A stretch of 64,000 nucleotides of DNA from Melioribacteraceae bacterium 4301-Me. GTDB taxonomy: Bacteria > Bacteroidota > Ignavibacteria > Ignavibacteriales > Melioribacteraceae. A model generated the notes under the pieces. The model was not told the DNA's origin. It did not search any database and saw only the letters and a list, made by a program, of their open reading frames with translations. How positions within the stretch are numbered: position 1 is the stretch's first letter; every line of letters starts with the position of its first letter. Location of the stretch: the NCBI GenBank assembly GCA_041538185.1, contig JBGORM010000001.1, positions 496,001-560,000 of the forward strand, written 5' to 3'. The position numbers were made by a program, and so were the translations under genes. Below, one piece after another: positions 24,956 through 33,689 of this stretch.

Positions 24956-25950
24956 TTTCTGAATCTGATAATGAAAAATTCTTGAATCTATATAAAAACG
25001 AATTAGTTAAGCTTGAGTTAAAAATAACTCGAGTATTTGAAAAGCGGCTTCCAAAGTCACTTTATCAACCATGTAAATATGCAATAGAAAGCGGCGGAAA
25101 GCGCATTAGACCATTCTTTGTACTTTTGGCTGCTAAAGCTGCTGGCGGAAATTTTGACCAAGTTTATAACGCAGCAATTGCTGTTGAGCTTTTACACAAT
25201 TTTACTTTAGTGCACGATGACATTATGGATAATTCAACAATAAGAAGATGTAGACCAACATTACATATAAAGTATGATGTTAACACTGCAATTCTTGCTG
25301 GCGATAGTTTAATAGCTTTAGCTTATGAATATTTACTCAAAGATACGCCTGAGAACTCTAAATCAATTATAGAGACTTTTACGCAAAGTGTTGTAGAAGT
25401 TTGTGAGGGGCAAAGCTTAGATAAGGAATTTGAAACCAGACGAAATGTTACTATAAATGATTACAAGAAAATGATATATCAAAAAACAGCGGCACTACTG
25501 GTTATGAGCGGCAAAATTGGTGCACAAATGGTAACAGTTAAAAAAAATATAATAGATGCAATTTCTAAATATGCTGCAAATATTGGCATGGCTTTTCAAA
25601 TTCAAGATGATTTATTGGATATTACAGCTAATCAAAATAAATTTGGTAAGAAAATTGGTAATGATCTTATCGAAGGGAAAAAAACTTTTCTTTTCTTAAA
25701 AGCTTATGAAAAAGCAAGTGGAAAAGATAAAAGAGAACTAAATAATTTTATAAAGAATAAAGGAATACCTGAGCATAAGATTCCAGTATTTAACGAAATC
25801 TATGAAAGGCTTGGCGTTTTTGAAGATGCTAAAAATGAAATTAAACGCTATACACAATTAGGTATTAACCAATTAAAAGTTTTTAAGGATAAAGAAGCAA
25901 AAAATTTGCTTGTATGGTTTGCTAACTTTTTATTAAATAGAAAGTACTAA
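24952..25950 (+). CDS. Polyprenyl (geranylgeranyl/farnesyl-type) diphosphate synthase
   Basis: A 332-residue trans-prenyltransferase that lengthens isoprenoid chains by adding isopentenyl diphosphate. The first Asp-rich motif is LVHDDIMDNSTIRRCRPTLH and the second is FQIQDDLLDI. The upstream ESGGKRIRPFFVLLAAKAAGG is also typical. The residues just before the first Asp-rich motif include no bulky aromatic at the position that restricts product to C15 in some enzymes (FTLVHDD), so a C20 or longer product is possible, but this is not decided. The TTG start has GAGGA upstream and overlaps fni. The stop overlaps the HPr start (TAATG). Confidence 0.93.
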   Translation: MISESDNEKFLNLYKNELVKLELKITRVFEKRLPKSLYQPCKYAIESGGKRIRPFFVLLAAKAAGGNFDQVYNAAIAVELLHNFTLVHDDIMDNSTIRRCRPTLHIKYDVNTAILAGDSLIALAYEYLLKDTPENSKSIIETFTQSVVEVCEGQSLDKEFETRRNVTINDYKKMIYQKTAALLVMSGKIGAQMVTVKKNIIDAISKYAANIGMAFQIQDDLLDITANQNKFGKKIGNDLIEGKKTFLFLKAYEKASGKDKRELNNFIKNKGIPEHKIPVFNEIYERLGVFEDAKNEIKRYTQLGINQLKVFKDKEAKNLLVWFANFLLNRKY

Positions 25951-26216
25951 TGATTGAAAAAAAGGTTCGAATAATAAACAATGCTGGTTTACATACTCGT
26001 CCAGCTGCTACTATTGTGAAAATGGCTGCAAAATATAAATGTGATTTCTTTCTTAACAAAGATGGTATGAAAATTAACGGCAAAAGTATAATTGGGGTTA
26101 TGACACTTGCTGCTGAAAAAGGCTCTGAAATAACTTTAATTTTTGATGGTGAAGATGAACAACAAGCAGCTAAAGAAATAGTCGATTATTTTAATAGAGG
26201 ATTTGACGAATTGTAA
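25950..26216 (+). CDS. ptsH: Phosphocarrier protein HPr
   Basis: An 88-residue HPr. The phosphorylated His is in NAGLHTRPA near residue 15, and the regulatory Ser region is GKSIIGVMTLAAEKGSEI near residue 46. That Ser is the site used by HPr kinase in bacteria that have it, but no HPr kinase is in the window. HPr receives phosphate from enzyme I, encoded directly downstream with a one-base stop/start overlap. No sugar-specific enzyme II is nearby, so the pair may serve regulation or distant permeases. Both ends overlap neighbours, showing a tight operon. Confidence 0.95.
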   Translation: MIEKKVRIINNAGLHTRPAATIVKMAAKYKCDFFLNKDGMKINGKSIIGVMTLAAEKGSEITLIFDGEDEQQAAKEIVDYFNRGFDEL

Positions 26217-27964
26217 TGAAACACACAGAAGAAAATATAATTCATGGAATTGCCGCTGCACCAGGATTGGTAATTGCACCAGCATATTTGTTTTATAAGG
26301 AAACAGAAGAAGTTAAACCAGAAAGTATAACCGATAGCCAAGAAGCGATTCAAAACTTGGATGCTGCTTTATGGCAGTCGAAAAAAGAACTGAAGAAAAT
26401 TTTCGAATTGGCTGTAGACAAATTAGGTGAAAGGCGAGCTGCTATTTTTGAAGCGCAAATTATGATTCTTGATGACCCCATATTAATTGATAATATTAAA
26501 AAAAGAATAATTAATGAAAAGAAAGTACCTGAATTTATTGTGTACGATGAAATTTCAAAGTACCAGAAAATTATGAACGAGTCACTAGAACCTTATATGA
26601 AGGAACGCTCGCATGATATAGAAGATATAAAAAACAGAATCATCAGAAACTTGAAAAAGAAAAAATGGCAGTCGAGAATTACAAATGACGTTGTAGTTGT
26701 TTCACATACAATTTCACCTTCCGATACCGTCTTGTTTACTAGAGTTAATGTAAAAGGTTATGTTACTGATTTAGGCGGGTTAACTTCTCACGCTGCTATT
26801 GTAGCAAGGTCGTTAAATATTCCTGCTGTAGTTGGATTGCATGGACAAACATCTCGAATTCATGAAGGCGATTTATTAGTTGTTGATGGTTTTCACGGTG
26901 ATGTTGTTATTAATCCTACCGAAGCGCAGTTAAATCACTATAAAAATAGATTGGAAGTGCTCAATAAATATGATGCAGAACTGCTTGAGCTTCGAAACAA
27001 ACCTGCTTTAACTACAGATGGAAAAGAAATTAAACTAATGGCAAATTTGGATATAACTGCTGAAATTGATATACTCATACAAAATGGTGCAAATGGCATT
27101 GGATTGCTTCGCACTGAACAAATATTTGAAGAGTATGAAGTTTTTCCTGAAGAGGAAGAACAATATCAAGTATATAAATCATTAGCAGAAAAAGTTTATC
27201 CTGAAAACATAATTATCCGTGCCTTTGATATTGGCGGAGATAAAGTTTTGCCTGTTGACCTGCATGAACCCAATCCTTTTTTAGGATGGCGCGGAATTCG
27301 TCTTCTGCTTGATAATCCTTATTTGTTTAAAAAACAAATTAAAGCTGTTCTAAGAGCAAGTGTAAATAAAAATGTAATGTTTATGCTGCCAATGATTTCT
27401 TCAATCTCCGAAATAAGAAAATCAAAAAAGATAATTGAAGAATGTAAATTGGAATTAGAACACGAAGGGGTTAAATATGATAATAATATAAAAATTGGGA
27501 TTATGGTAGAAATACCATCTGCTGCTGTTATGGCAAATGTCTTTGCTCAAGAGGTCGATTTTATTAGCATTGGCACGAATGATTTAATTCAATATTTGCT
27601 TGCGGTAGATCGTGGTAATGAAATTGTCTCAAAATACTATCAAGAATTTCATCCTTCTGTTATAAAAACTTTGCACTACATCATAAAAGAAGGGAAAAGA
27701 GAAAATACATTTATTAGTATGTGCGGTGAGATGGCTGCAGACCCTTATGCGGTTCCTCTTCTTGTAGGTCTTGGTTTGGACTCGCTGAGCGTTTCACCTG
27801 CTACCATTCCTTTACTTAAAAAAATAATTCGCAATATATCATTTAAAGATGCAGAAGAATTAGCAAATGAATGTTTAACTTATCCAACCGAAGAAGAAGT
27901 TAGCTCATGCCTCCGCAAATTTTTTAAAGACAAATTGCAGAACACATTACAAAATTTATTTTAA
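26216..27964 (+). CDS. ptsI: Phosphoenolpyruvate-protein phosphotransferase (PTS enzyme I)
   Basis: A 582-residue enzyme I that takes phosphate from PEP and passes it to HPr. The N-terminal HPr-binding helical part is followed by the phosphohistidine motif GGLTSHAAIVARSLNIPAVVG near residue 190. The C-terminal TIM-barrel PEP domain shows GIGLLRTEQIF, AFDIGGDKVLP, GWRGIRLLL, SIGTNDLIQYLLAVDRGN and the catalytic Cys in SMCGEMAADP. The length is normal (about 570-580). It lacks the GAF domain of the nitrogen-PTS form PtsP. It forms a complete EI-HPr pair with the gene upstream. Confidence 0.96.
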   Translation: MKHTEENIIHGIAAAPGLVIAPAYLFYKETEEVKPESITDSQEAIQNLDAALWQSKKELKKIFELAVDKLGERRAAIFEAQIMILDDPILIDNIKKRIINEKKVPEFIVYDEISKYQKIMNESLEPYMKERSHDIEDIKNRIIRNLKKKKWQSRITNDVVVVSHTISPSDTVLFTRVNVKGYVTDLGGLTSHAAIVARSLNIPAVVGLHGQTSRIHEGDLLVVDGFHGDVVINPTEAQLNHYKNRLEVLNKYDAELLELRNKPALTTDGKEIKLMANLDITAEIDILIQNGANGIGLLRTEQIFEEYEVFPEEEEQYQVYKSLAEKVYPENIIIRAFDIGGDKVLPVDLHEPNPFLGWRGIRLLLDNPYLFKKQIKAVLRASVNKNVMFMLPMISSISEIRKSKKIIEECKLELEHEGVKYDNNIKIGIMVEIPSAAVMANVFAQEVDFISIGTNDLIQYLLAVDRGNEIVSKYYQEFHPSVIKTLHYIIKEGKRENTFISMCGEMAADPYAVPLLVGLGLDSLSVSPATIPLLKKIIRNISFKDAEELANECLTYPTEEEVSSCLRKFFKDKLQNTLQNLF

Positions 27965-27976
27965 AAGGTAATCCAC

Positions 27977-29008
27977 ATGGAAATTTTTAGTCTAATTAAA
28001 CAAAACGATCCAGAAAATCAGTTTAATGTATTAAAGAACTCTTATTCACAAATTGAGTATGCACAAAATAACCAAGTTAATTTATCAGCTATTGATACAA
28101 ATAAGATAAAAAACATAATATTATGCGGACTTGGCGGTTCAGCGATAGGAGGTGATTTGCTGCAGAATTTTCTTAGGGATGAATTAAGTTATCCTTTTCA
28201 AGTTATTAGAAATTATTATTTGCCGGCATACGCAGACGAAAACACTTTACTAATTGCTTCTTCCTACAGCGGGAATACAGAAGAGACAATCAGCTGCGTA
28301 AATGCTGGTTTAAAACGAAATTGCCAAATTATTACCATAACTACTGGCGGTAAGTTAGAAGAGTTATCCCAAAAATATAATTTACCTATAGCTAAATTAT
28401 TACCTGGCTTCCAGCCGCGATACGCTCTTTGGATAAATTTTTTTACATTGCTAAAAACATTACAATCTTTGAAATTAATCCCCGTACAAAATGAAATTAC
28501 TAAACAAGTAATAGAACTGCTAAAAAAAAGAGGGGATGAATTTTCAACTTTTCCTAATAGTTCATTAGAGTTTGCAGAAAAATTAGTAGGCTTTATTCCA
28601 GTTATTTACTCTGTGTCCGATTTAACATCAGCAGTTGGCTCAAGGTTAAAAGCACAAATAAATGAAAATTCTAAACTGCATGCTTTCTGTAACTTCTTCC
28701 CTGAGCAGAACCATAACGAAATAATTGGATGGGAAACATTTTCTGAAAAGCAATTTAATTCTGTTGTAATTAATATCTTAGATGTTGATTATCATCCACA
28801 AATTAAAAAAAGATTTGAAATTGTAACTGAACTAATAAGAAGAAGCGGCGTTGAGGTTTTGTCTATCGAAAGTAATTTGCCTGATTATAAACTGCGGTTA
28901 ATGGATAATATTTATTTTAGTGATTGGGTAAGCTATTACTTGGCTGTTATTAGGAACCAAAATCCAACTGAAATTAAAAATATTAATTACCTCAAGGAAC
29001 ATCTTTGA
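27977..29008 (+). CDS. Bifunctional phosphoglucose/phosphomannose isomerase
   Basis: A 343-residue SIS-domain isomerase of the type first described in archaea and found in several bacterial phyla. It interconverts fructose-6-phosphate with glucose-6- or mannose-6-phosphate. The first SIS domain contains CGLGGSAIGGDLL and ASSYSGNTEETISC, which bind the sugar phosphate. The second contains SVSDLTSAVGSRLKAQINENSKL and the family ending FFPEQNHNEIIGWE, with the catalytic Glu and His. The start is supported by AAAGGT 6-11 bases upstream. It follows ptsI by 12 bases and its end overlaps the next gene by 4 bases. Confidence 0.92.
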   Translation: MEIFSLIKQNDPENQFNVLKNSYSQIEYAQNNQVNLSAIDTNKIKNIILCGLGGSAIGGDLLQNFLRDELSYPFQVIRNYYLPAYADENTLLIASSYSGNTEETISCVNAGLKRNCQIITITTGGKLEELSQKYNLPIAKLLPGFQPRYALWINFFTLLKTLQSLKLIPVQNEITKQVIELLKKRGDEFSTFPNSSLEFAEKLVGFIPVIYSVSDLTSAVGSRLKAQINENSKLHAFCNFFPEQNHNEIIGWETFSEKQFNSVVINILDVDYHPQIKKRFEIVTELIRRSGVEVLSIESNLPDYKLRLMDNIYFSDWVSYYLAVIRNQNPTEIKNINYLKEHL

Positions 29009-31821
29009 GTAAAGTACCTTTCGTAAATACCATATTATTTTTATTTTTTTTCTCACAAGCATTATTTGCACAGCTTTATTTTTTCGGTAGGAATAAAGTG
29101 CAATACGAAAAATTTGATTGGAAAATTCTTAAAACCGAGCACTTTGATATTTATTATTACGATAATTTTGGTGAAATGGCAGAAATTGGAGCTAAATTTG
29201 CAGAAGATGCATTTGATGAGTATAAAGTAAAATTCAATAATTACATATCCAGAAAAATACCTCTTATTTTTTATAACACTCATATTCAATTTGAACAGAC
29301 AAACATTGCCTCTGGATTTATACCTGAAGGAGTTGGTGGCTTTTTCGAATTTATTAAAGGGAGGGTCGTTATACCTTATCTTGGTTCAATAGAGGAATTT
29401 AAACATGTTATTAGACACGAGCTTGTACATGTTTTCATGTCCAATAAAATTTATAATGTTCTTAAAGACCATAGAGTGTCAACCGACAAAGCACCTCCTC
29501 TTTGGTTTACTGAAGGTTTGGCAGAATACTGGTCATTTAATGGTGATACTCAATCAGAAATGATTATGAGAGATGCAGTATTGAATGGTTACTTTGTAGA
29601 TCTTCCTAACTTGTATTCCATTGAAGGTACATATTTGATGTACAAAGAAGGTCAATATTTTTTGCAGTTTATCTCGAAACAATATGGCGAAGATAAAATA
29701 TTACTACTCATGGAAAATTTTTGGAGATTTTCAACATTTGAGAAAGTTATTGAATTTACTTTAGGGGATAAAATTGAAGAGATAAATAACAAGTGGGTTT
29801 TTAGTTTGAAGCAGAAATATTTTCCACTCTATCAAAAAAATTATCCCATCTCTATTAAGGCAATTAAACTTACTGATTCCGGATTTAATTTTGCGCCGCG
29901 TTTTTATTCAGCCGATACAACAAAAGAAATTTATTTTGTCGGAAATAAAGATGGCTATACTTCAATCTATAAAATGAATTACGAACCCGATAATGAGGAA
30001 TTTGTTGAACCAATTAGAGTTATTCAAGGTGAGAAAGACGCAATCTTTGAAGCTTTTCACCTTCTAGATAATTCATTCGACGTTTCAAAAAATGGAATTA
30101 TTGCTTTTGTAACTAAATCTTTAGGCAGTGATGTAATTCATCTTTTCTCAATAAATGAAAATAAGTTAATTGATACTTTTAAATTTGATGAACTTATTTC
30201 TATAAGATCATTGTCATTTTCTAACGATGGCAAAAAAATAGTTTTTAGTGCTACTGATAAAAAAGGATTCGTGGATATTTTCTTACTTGATCTAACTGAA
30301 AATAAACTTAATCGTATTACAAATGATTATTACTCCGACACTGACCCAATATTTAACAAAGATGGCTCTGCAATTATATTCTGCTCTGACCGTACAGGTG
30401 GAATTTTTTCTCAAAAAGTTAATTTGTTCGAAATAAATATTAATTCCAGAGAAATAAAATATCTCACTTACACTAACTGTAATATTAGTACTCCGCATTT
30501 TAATCCAGAATACAACAAGTTATATTTTACATGCGATTATGATGGTGTTTATAATATTTGGGAATTAAATCTTACCGACTCAATTCCTATAGGGATGACA
30601 CAATTAACAAAGTTCGTTACAAGTGCCTACGATTTTTCTTTTGTAAATAATACTACAGTTGTTACTGCCGGTTTTGAAAAATTCTCTTTCCAATTTTATT
30701 CAATTGATTTAGCTAATGTGTCCGATACTGCAAAAAAGTATGTCAAGTTTAATTTTGACCAAACCGGTGTAAAATGGGACGCTGGCAAAATATCACTACA
30801 GTCTGAAGCACAAAAAGTAAAATATGAAAAACAATATTCCTTAGATTACGCTGTAAGTCAATTAGTTACAGACCCTGTTTACGGTACTCGTGGCGGTGCT
30901 TTGTTTTTGTTGAGTGATTTAATGGGGGACGATAATTATTTGTTTTACATTTATAATACTGCAGAGGTACAGAGTGAAATCTTAAAAAACTTTAATGTGG
31001 CAATCTCAAGAATTAATTTGGGGGAAAGAGCAAATTATGGCTACGGAATCTTTCACTATGCTGGCAGAAGGTATGATATCAGAGAATCTGACGAGTTTTT
31101 TTATGAAAGAGTTTTTGGTGGATATTTTGATTTGTTTTACCCTTTTTCAAGTTTTGATAGAATTGAGACAGATGTAAGCCTTGCTAATTCTGATAAAGAA
31201 CTTTTTGAAGATATAATCGGAAGAAAGTCGCTCTTACTTAGCAACTCATTGTCTTTTGTTCACGATAATTCTATCTGGGGACCTACTGGTCCATTAGACG
31301 GAAGTAGGTTCCGTGTGCTTCTTGGTTATACAAGCGATATCAAGTACAGTAATGTAAATTACTATTCTTTCATTTTAGACTATCGGAAATATTTTCGGTT
31401 AGGATTACGAACTACACTTGCAGCTCGTGCGTCAATTTTTATTAATCACGGCAAACAAGCAAGAAGATATTTTGCTGGAGGCAGTTGGGATTTGCGCGGC
31501 TGGCCGCGATTTGGAATTCGTGGAGAAAAACTCTGGCTATCTTCAGTAGAACTTAGATTTCCTCTAATTGACCTACTGCTTATCAATTTCCCAATTTTTG
31601 GCCTTAGTTTTTTTAATATCCGTGGAGCTTTGTATTTCGATGCCGGCAGTGCTTGGGATAATTCATATTATCAAACTCTGGGCAGTATTGGAACTGGAAT
31701 TCGAATAAATTTATTTAACGCAATAGTATTGCGGTACGATGTAGGGAAGAAGATTGAAAATAATTTCAAGCATTTTCAGCCTAAATTATTTTACCAATTT
31801 TTCTTTGGTTTCGATTTTTGA
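29005..31821 (+). CDS. Metalloprotease/TolB-propeller/Omp85-barrel fusion protein
   Basis: A 938-residue exported protein with three parts. After a signal peptide (cut after LFAQ) comes a gluzincin-like protease domain: HELVH near residues 138-142 and TEGLAEYW near residue 170 supply the HExxH and the third Glu ligand. The middle (about 290-600) has TolB/WD40-like repeats such as SFSNDGKKIVFSATDKKG and PIFNKDGSAIIFCSDRTGG. The C-terminus (about 640-938) looks like an Omp85/surface-antigen barrel, with YFAGGSWDLRGWPRFG, SVELRFPL and YFDAGSAWDN. It should be an outer-membrane protein with a periplasmic or surface protease. The start is TTG, overlapping the isomerase gene by 4 bases. The target is unknown. 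Confidence 0.82.
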   Translation: MSKVPFVNTILFLFFFSQALFAQLYFFGRNKVQYEKFDWKILKTEHFDIYYYDNFGEMAEIGAKFAEDAFDEYKVKFNNYISRKIPLIFYNTHIQFEQTNIASGFIPEGVGGFFEFIKGRVVIPYLGSIEEFKHVIRHELVHVFMSNKIYNVLKDHRVSTDKAPPLWFTEGLAEYWSFNGDTQSEMIMRDAVLNGYFVDLPNLYSIEGTYLMYKEGQYFLQFISKQYGEDKILLLMENFWRFSTFEKVIEFTLGDKIEEINNKWVFSLKQKYFPLYQKNYPISIKAIKLTDSGFNFAPRFYSADTTKEIYFVGNKDGYTSIYKMNYEPDNEEFVEPIRVIQGEKDAIFEAFHLLDNSFDVSKNGIIAFVTKSLGSDVIHLFSINENKLIDTFKFDELISIRSLSFSNDGKKIVFSATDKKGFVDIFLLDLTENKLNRITNDYYSDTDPIFNKDGSAIIFCSDRTGGIFSQKVNLFEININSREIKYLTYTNCNISTPHFNPEYNKLYFTCDYDGVYNIWELNLTDSIPIGMTQLTKFVTSAYDFSFVNNTTVVTAGFEKFSFQFYSIDLANVSDTAKKYVKFNFDQTGVKWDAGKISLQSEAQKVKYEKQYSLDYAVSQLVTDPVYGTRGGALFLLSDLMGDDNYLFYIYNTAEVQSEILKNFNVAISRINLGERANYGYGIFHYAGRRYDIRESDEFFYERVFGGYFDLFYPFSSFDRIETDVSLANSDKELFEDIIGRKSLLLSNSLSFVHDNSIWGPTGPLDGSRFRVLLGYTSDIKYSNVNYYSFILDYRKYFRLGLRTTLAARASIFINHGKQARRYFAGGSWDLRGWPRFGIRGEKLWLSSVELRFPLIDLLLINFPIFGLSFFNIRGALYFDAGSAWDNSYYQTLGSIGTGIRINLFNAIVLRYDVGKKIENNFKHFQPKLFYQFFFGFDF

Positions 31822-32960
31822 AAAAAGCAAATACCATATTACTAATTATATTATGTGGGATTTCTATTAGCTGTACAAGAGCTTTATTTATAAGGAATTT
31901 TTATGTGAATAAACCTGGCTTTACAATTTTTTGCGGCAATTACCAAAGAAATTTTTTCGTTCGTGAGAATGTAGATACTGTGTGGACTGAACTATGGAAA
32001 GTGGAAACAGAGGGAAGCCAAAGAAGTTCTTCTTTAATTTTTTATGATAAATATCTTATTGCAACTGACCTTAGTGGTAAGATTTATGCCTTCGATGAAA
32101 ATGGTAAATTGATTGGTATTTCTAAATATTCTGGCTCTATTCCAAGCGCGCCAATTGTTCATAATCAAACGTTAATATTTGTCGTTAACGACCTTAATAA
32201 AGACTATTCAACTTTAATTTACTATGATGTTAGTATCCCCAAAACAATTGAAAAGGTAATTATTAGCGGAAGTGTGCACAATGAACTTATTGATGTTAAT
32301 AATGGTGTTCTTGTTTTGACTGATCAAGGTACTTTGTATAAATTTTCTTACGCTGGATTAAAATTGTCTGAACTGAAAACAAACGTGCAGTCATTCTGCA
32401 CGCCTGCAATTTTCGATAATGATTTTTTATTTGGCAATCAAAACGGTGAAATTATTTCGGTCAATTACATCAACAATAAAATTAATTATAGAGTGAAAAT
32501 ATCCTCAGGATTCGAGAGTGGCGTTGTAATTAAAAATCAAAAAGGTTTTATTGGCAGTAGTGATGGTAATTTATTTTGCTTTGATGTAAAAGACGGGAAA
32601 ATTTTATGGGAAGTAAATACCGGACATAAAATTAAAACCTTACCGGTAATGAATGATTCATCATTGTTTATTGGTAATCTTAATGGAGATATTTTTTCTA
32701 TTAAACAAAGTAACGGAAAACTTAATTGGAAAATTAGCGTTGGGGGCGTAATAGATGTTACCCCTCTTCTTTTTAGTAATTATTTGCTTGAGCCAAATCA
32801 AAATAAAAAATTAGATGTAATTGATATTAAAAATGGTAAGGTTGTTAAGTCAATCGCTTACTCCGATAAAATTAGAACAACCCCACTTTACATTAACAAT
32901 CTTTTATTTGTAGGGATTGACAAGGGAAATATTTATGCATATAAAGTCAACACTTATTAA
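31818..32960 (+). CDS. PQQ-like beta-propeller lipoprotein (BamB-like)
   Basis: A 380-residue lipoprotein with lipobox SISC at residues 16-19. The rest is a series of PQQ/quinoprotein-type blades, including GKIYAFDENGKLIG, GNLFCFDVKDGKILWEVNTG and GDIFSIKQSNGKLNWKISVG. The fold resembles BamB, the lipoprotein partner of the Omp85 protein BamA. Here it lies right after an Omp85-type protein, with a 4-base overlap (TTG start). A partnership with that protein is therefore reasonable inference, although BamB proper cannot be claimed. The Cys after the signal should be lipidated and the protein anchored facing the periplasm. Confidence 0.85.
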   Translation: MKKANTILLIILCGISISCTRALFIRNFYVNKPGFTIFCGNYQRNFFVRENVDTVWTELWKVETEGSQRSSSLIFYDKYLIATDLSGKIYAFDENGKLIGISKYSGSIPSAPIVHNQTLIFVVNDLNKDYSTLIYYDVSIPKTIEKVIISGSVHNELIDVNNGVLVLTDQGTLYKFSYAGLKLSELKTNVQSFCTPAIFDNDFLFGNQNGEIISVNYINNKINYRVKISSGFESGVVIKNQKGFIGSSDGNLFCFDVKDGKILWEVNTGHKIKTLPVMNDSSLFIGNLNGDIFSIKQSNGKLNWKISVGGVIDVTPLLFSNYLLEPNQNKKLDVIDIKNGKVVKSIAYSDKIRTTPLYINNLLFVGIDKGNIYAYKVNTY

Positions 32961-33681
32961 AAAATGTTTGTTGGTAGTGATAATCTACTTTTCAGCTTTT
33001 AGATTGTTTGCTCAAGATTGTTTTTCTTATGTCAGCATTATGTCAAATAGTGACAGCGCATTAATTTACATAGACAATAAAGTTATGGGTATTGGGGAAG
33101 TGAAAGCGAAATTACCAATTGGCAGACATTTCTTACAAATAAAGGAAAATAAATTCTTATGGAATTCACAGACTTTTACGGATACAATTTTTATAAAAAA
33201 ATGCGGGGAAGAGAAAAAGCTTAATTATAAATTCAAAAAAAGAGTTTTAATTGATTCACAACCTCAGAATGCAGAAATAATAAAAAATGACAAAATTATT
33301 GCTTTTACTCCTGCATTAATAGAAGAAGATACTAATCAATTAAAATTAACCAAGAAAAATTTTCTACAGAAAGAAATTAATATAAATGCGTTAAAACAGA
33401 ACGGTAACATATTTTACCTGCAAAGAGTAAATGAAAAATTAAACAATAACAATTTCTTTGAGTCAAGTCTGTTTAAAATGTTATTAGGCACTGCTACTGT
33501 TTTTGGAGCAACAGCAGCATTTTTTAAGATTAAGGCTGATAATAAATATGATAATTATTTGCAAACTAAAGATGTTTCAATATATGACGATGTAAAAAGA
33601 CTTGACTTATACAGCGGGATAGCTTTAAGTCTTCTTCAAATAAACATTGGTTACTTAGTTTATAAATTTTTGAGCAACTAA
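32935..33681 (+). CDS. PEGA-domain exported protein of unknown function
   Basis: About 248 residues. A signal peptide (hydrophobic core then FRLFAQ) is followed by two PEGA-like beta-modules: SDSALIYIDNKVMGIGEVKAKLPIGRH and, near residue 105, IDSQPQNAEIIKNDKIIAFTPA. PEGA modules are small surface or S-layer-type domains. A hydrophobic segment with GTATVFGATAAFFKIKA near residue 180 and another near the C-terminus could be membrane-embedded. I chose the ATG at 32935, with AAGGGA at 32922-32927, over an in-frame TTG at 32917. It overlaps the propeller lipoprotein by 26 bases and ends the plus-strand run. polA converges on it from the other side, 8 bases away. Confidence 0.75.
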   Translation: MHIKSTLIKKCLLVVIIYFSAFRLFAQDCFSYVSIMSNSDSALIYIDNKVMGIGEVKAKLPIGRHFLQIKENKFLWNSQTFTDTIFIKKCGEEKKLNYKFKKRVLIDSQPQNAEIIKNDKIIAFTPALIEEDTNQLKLTKKNFLQKEININALKQNGNIFYLQRVNEKLNNNNFFESSLFKMLLGTATVFGATAAFFKIKADNKYDNYLQTKDVSIYDDVKRLDLYSGIALSLLQINIGYLVYKFLSN

Positions 33682-33689
33682 TGAGAATT

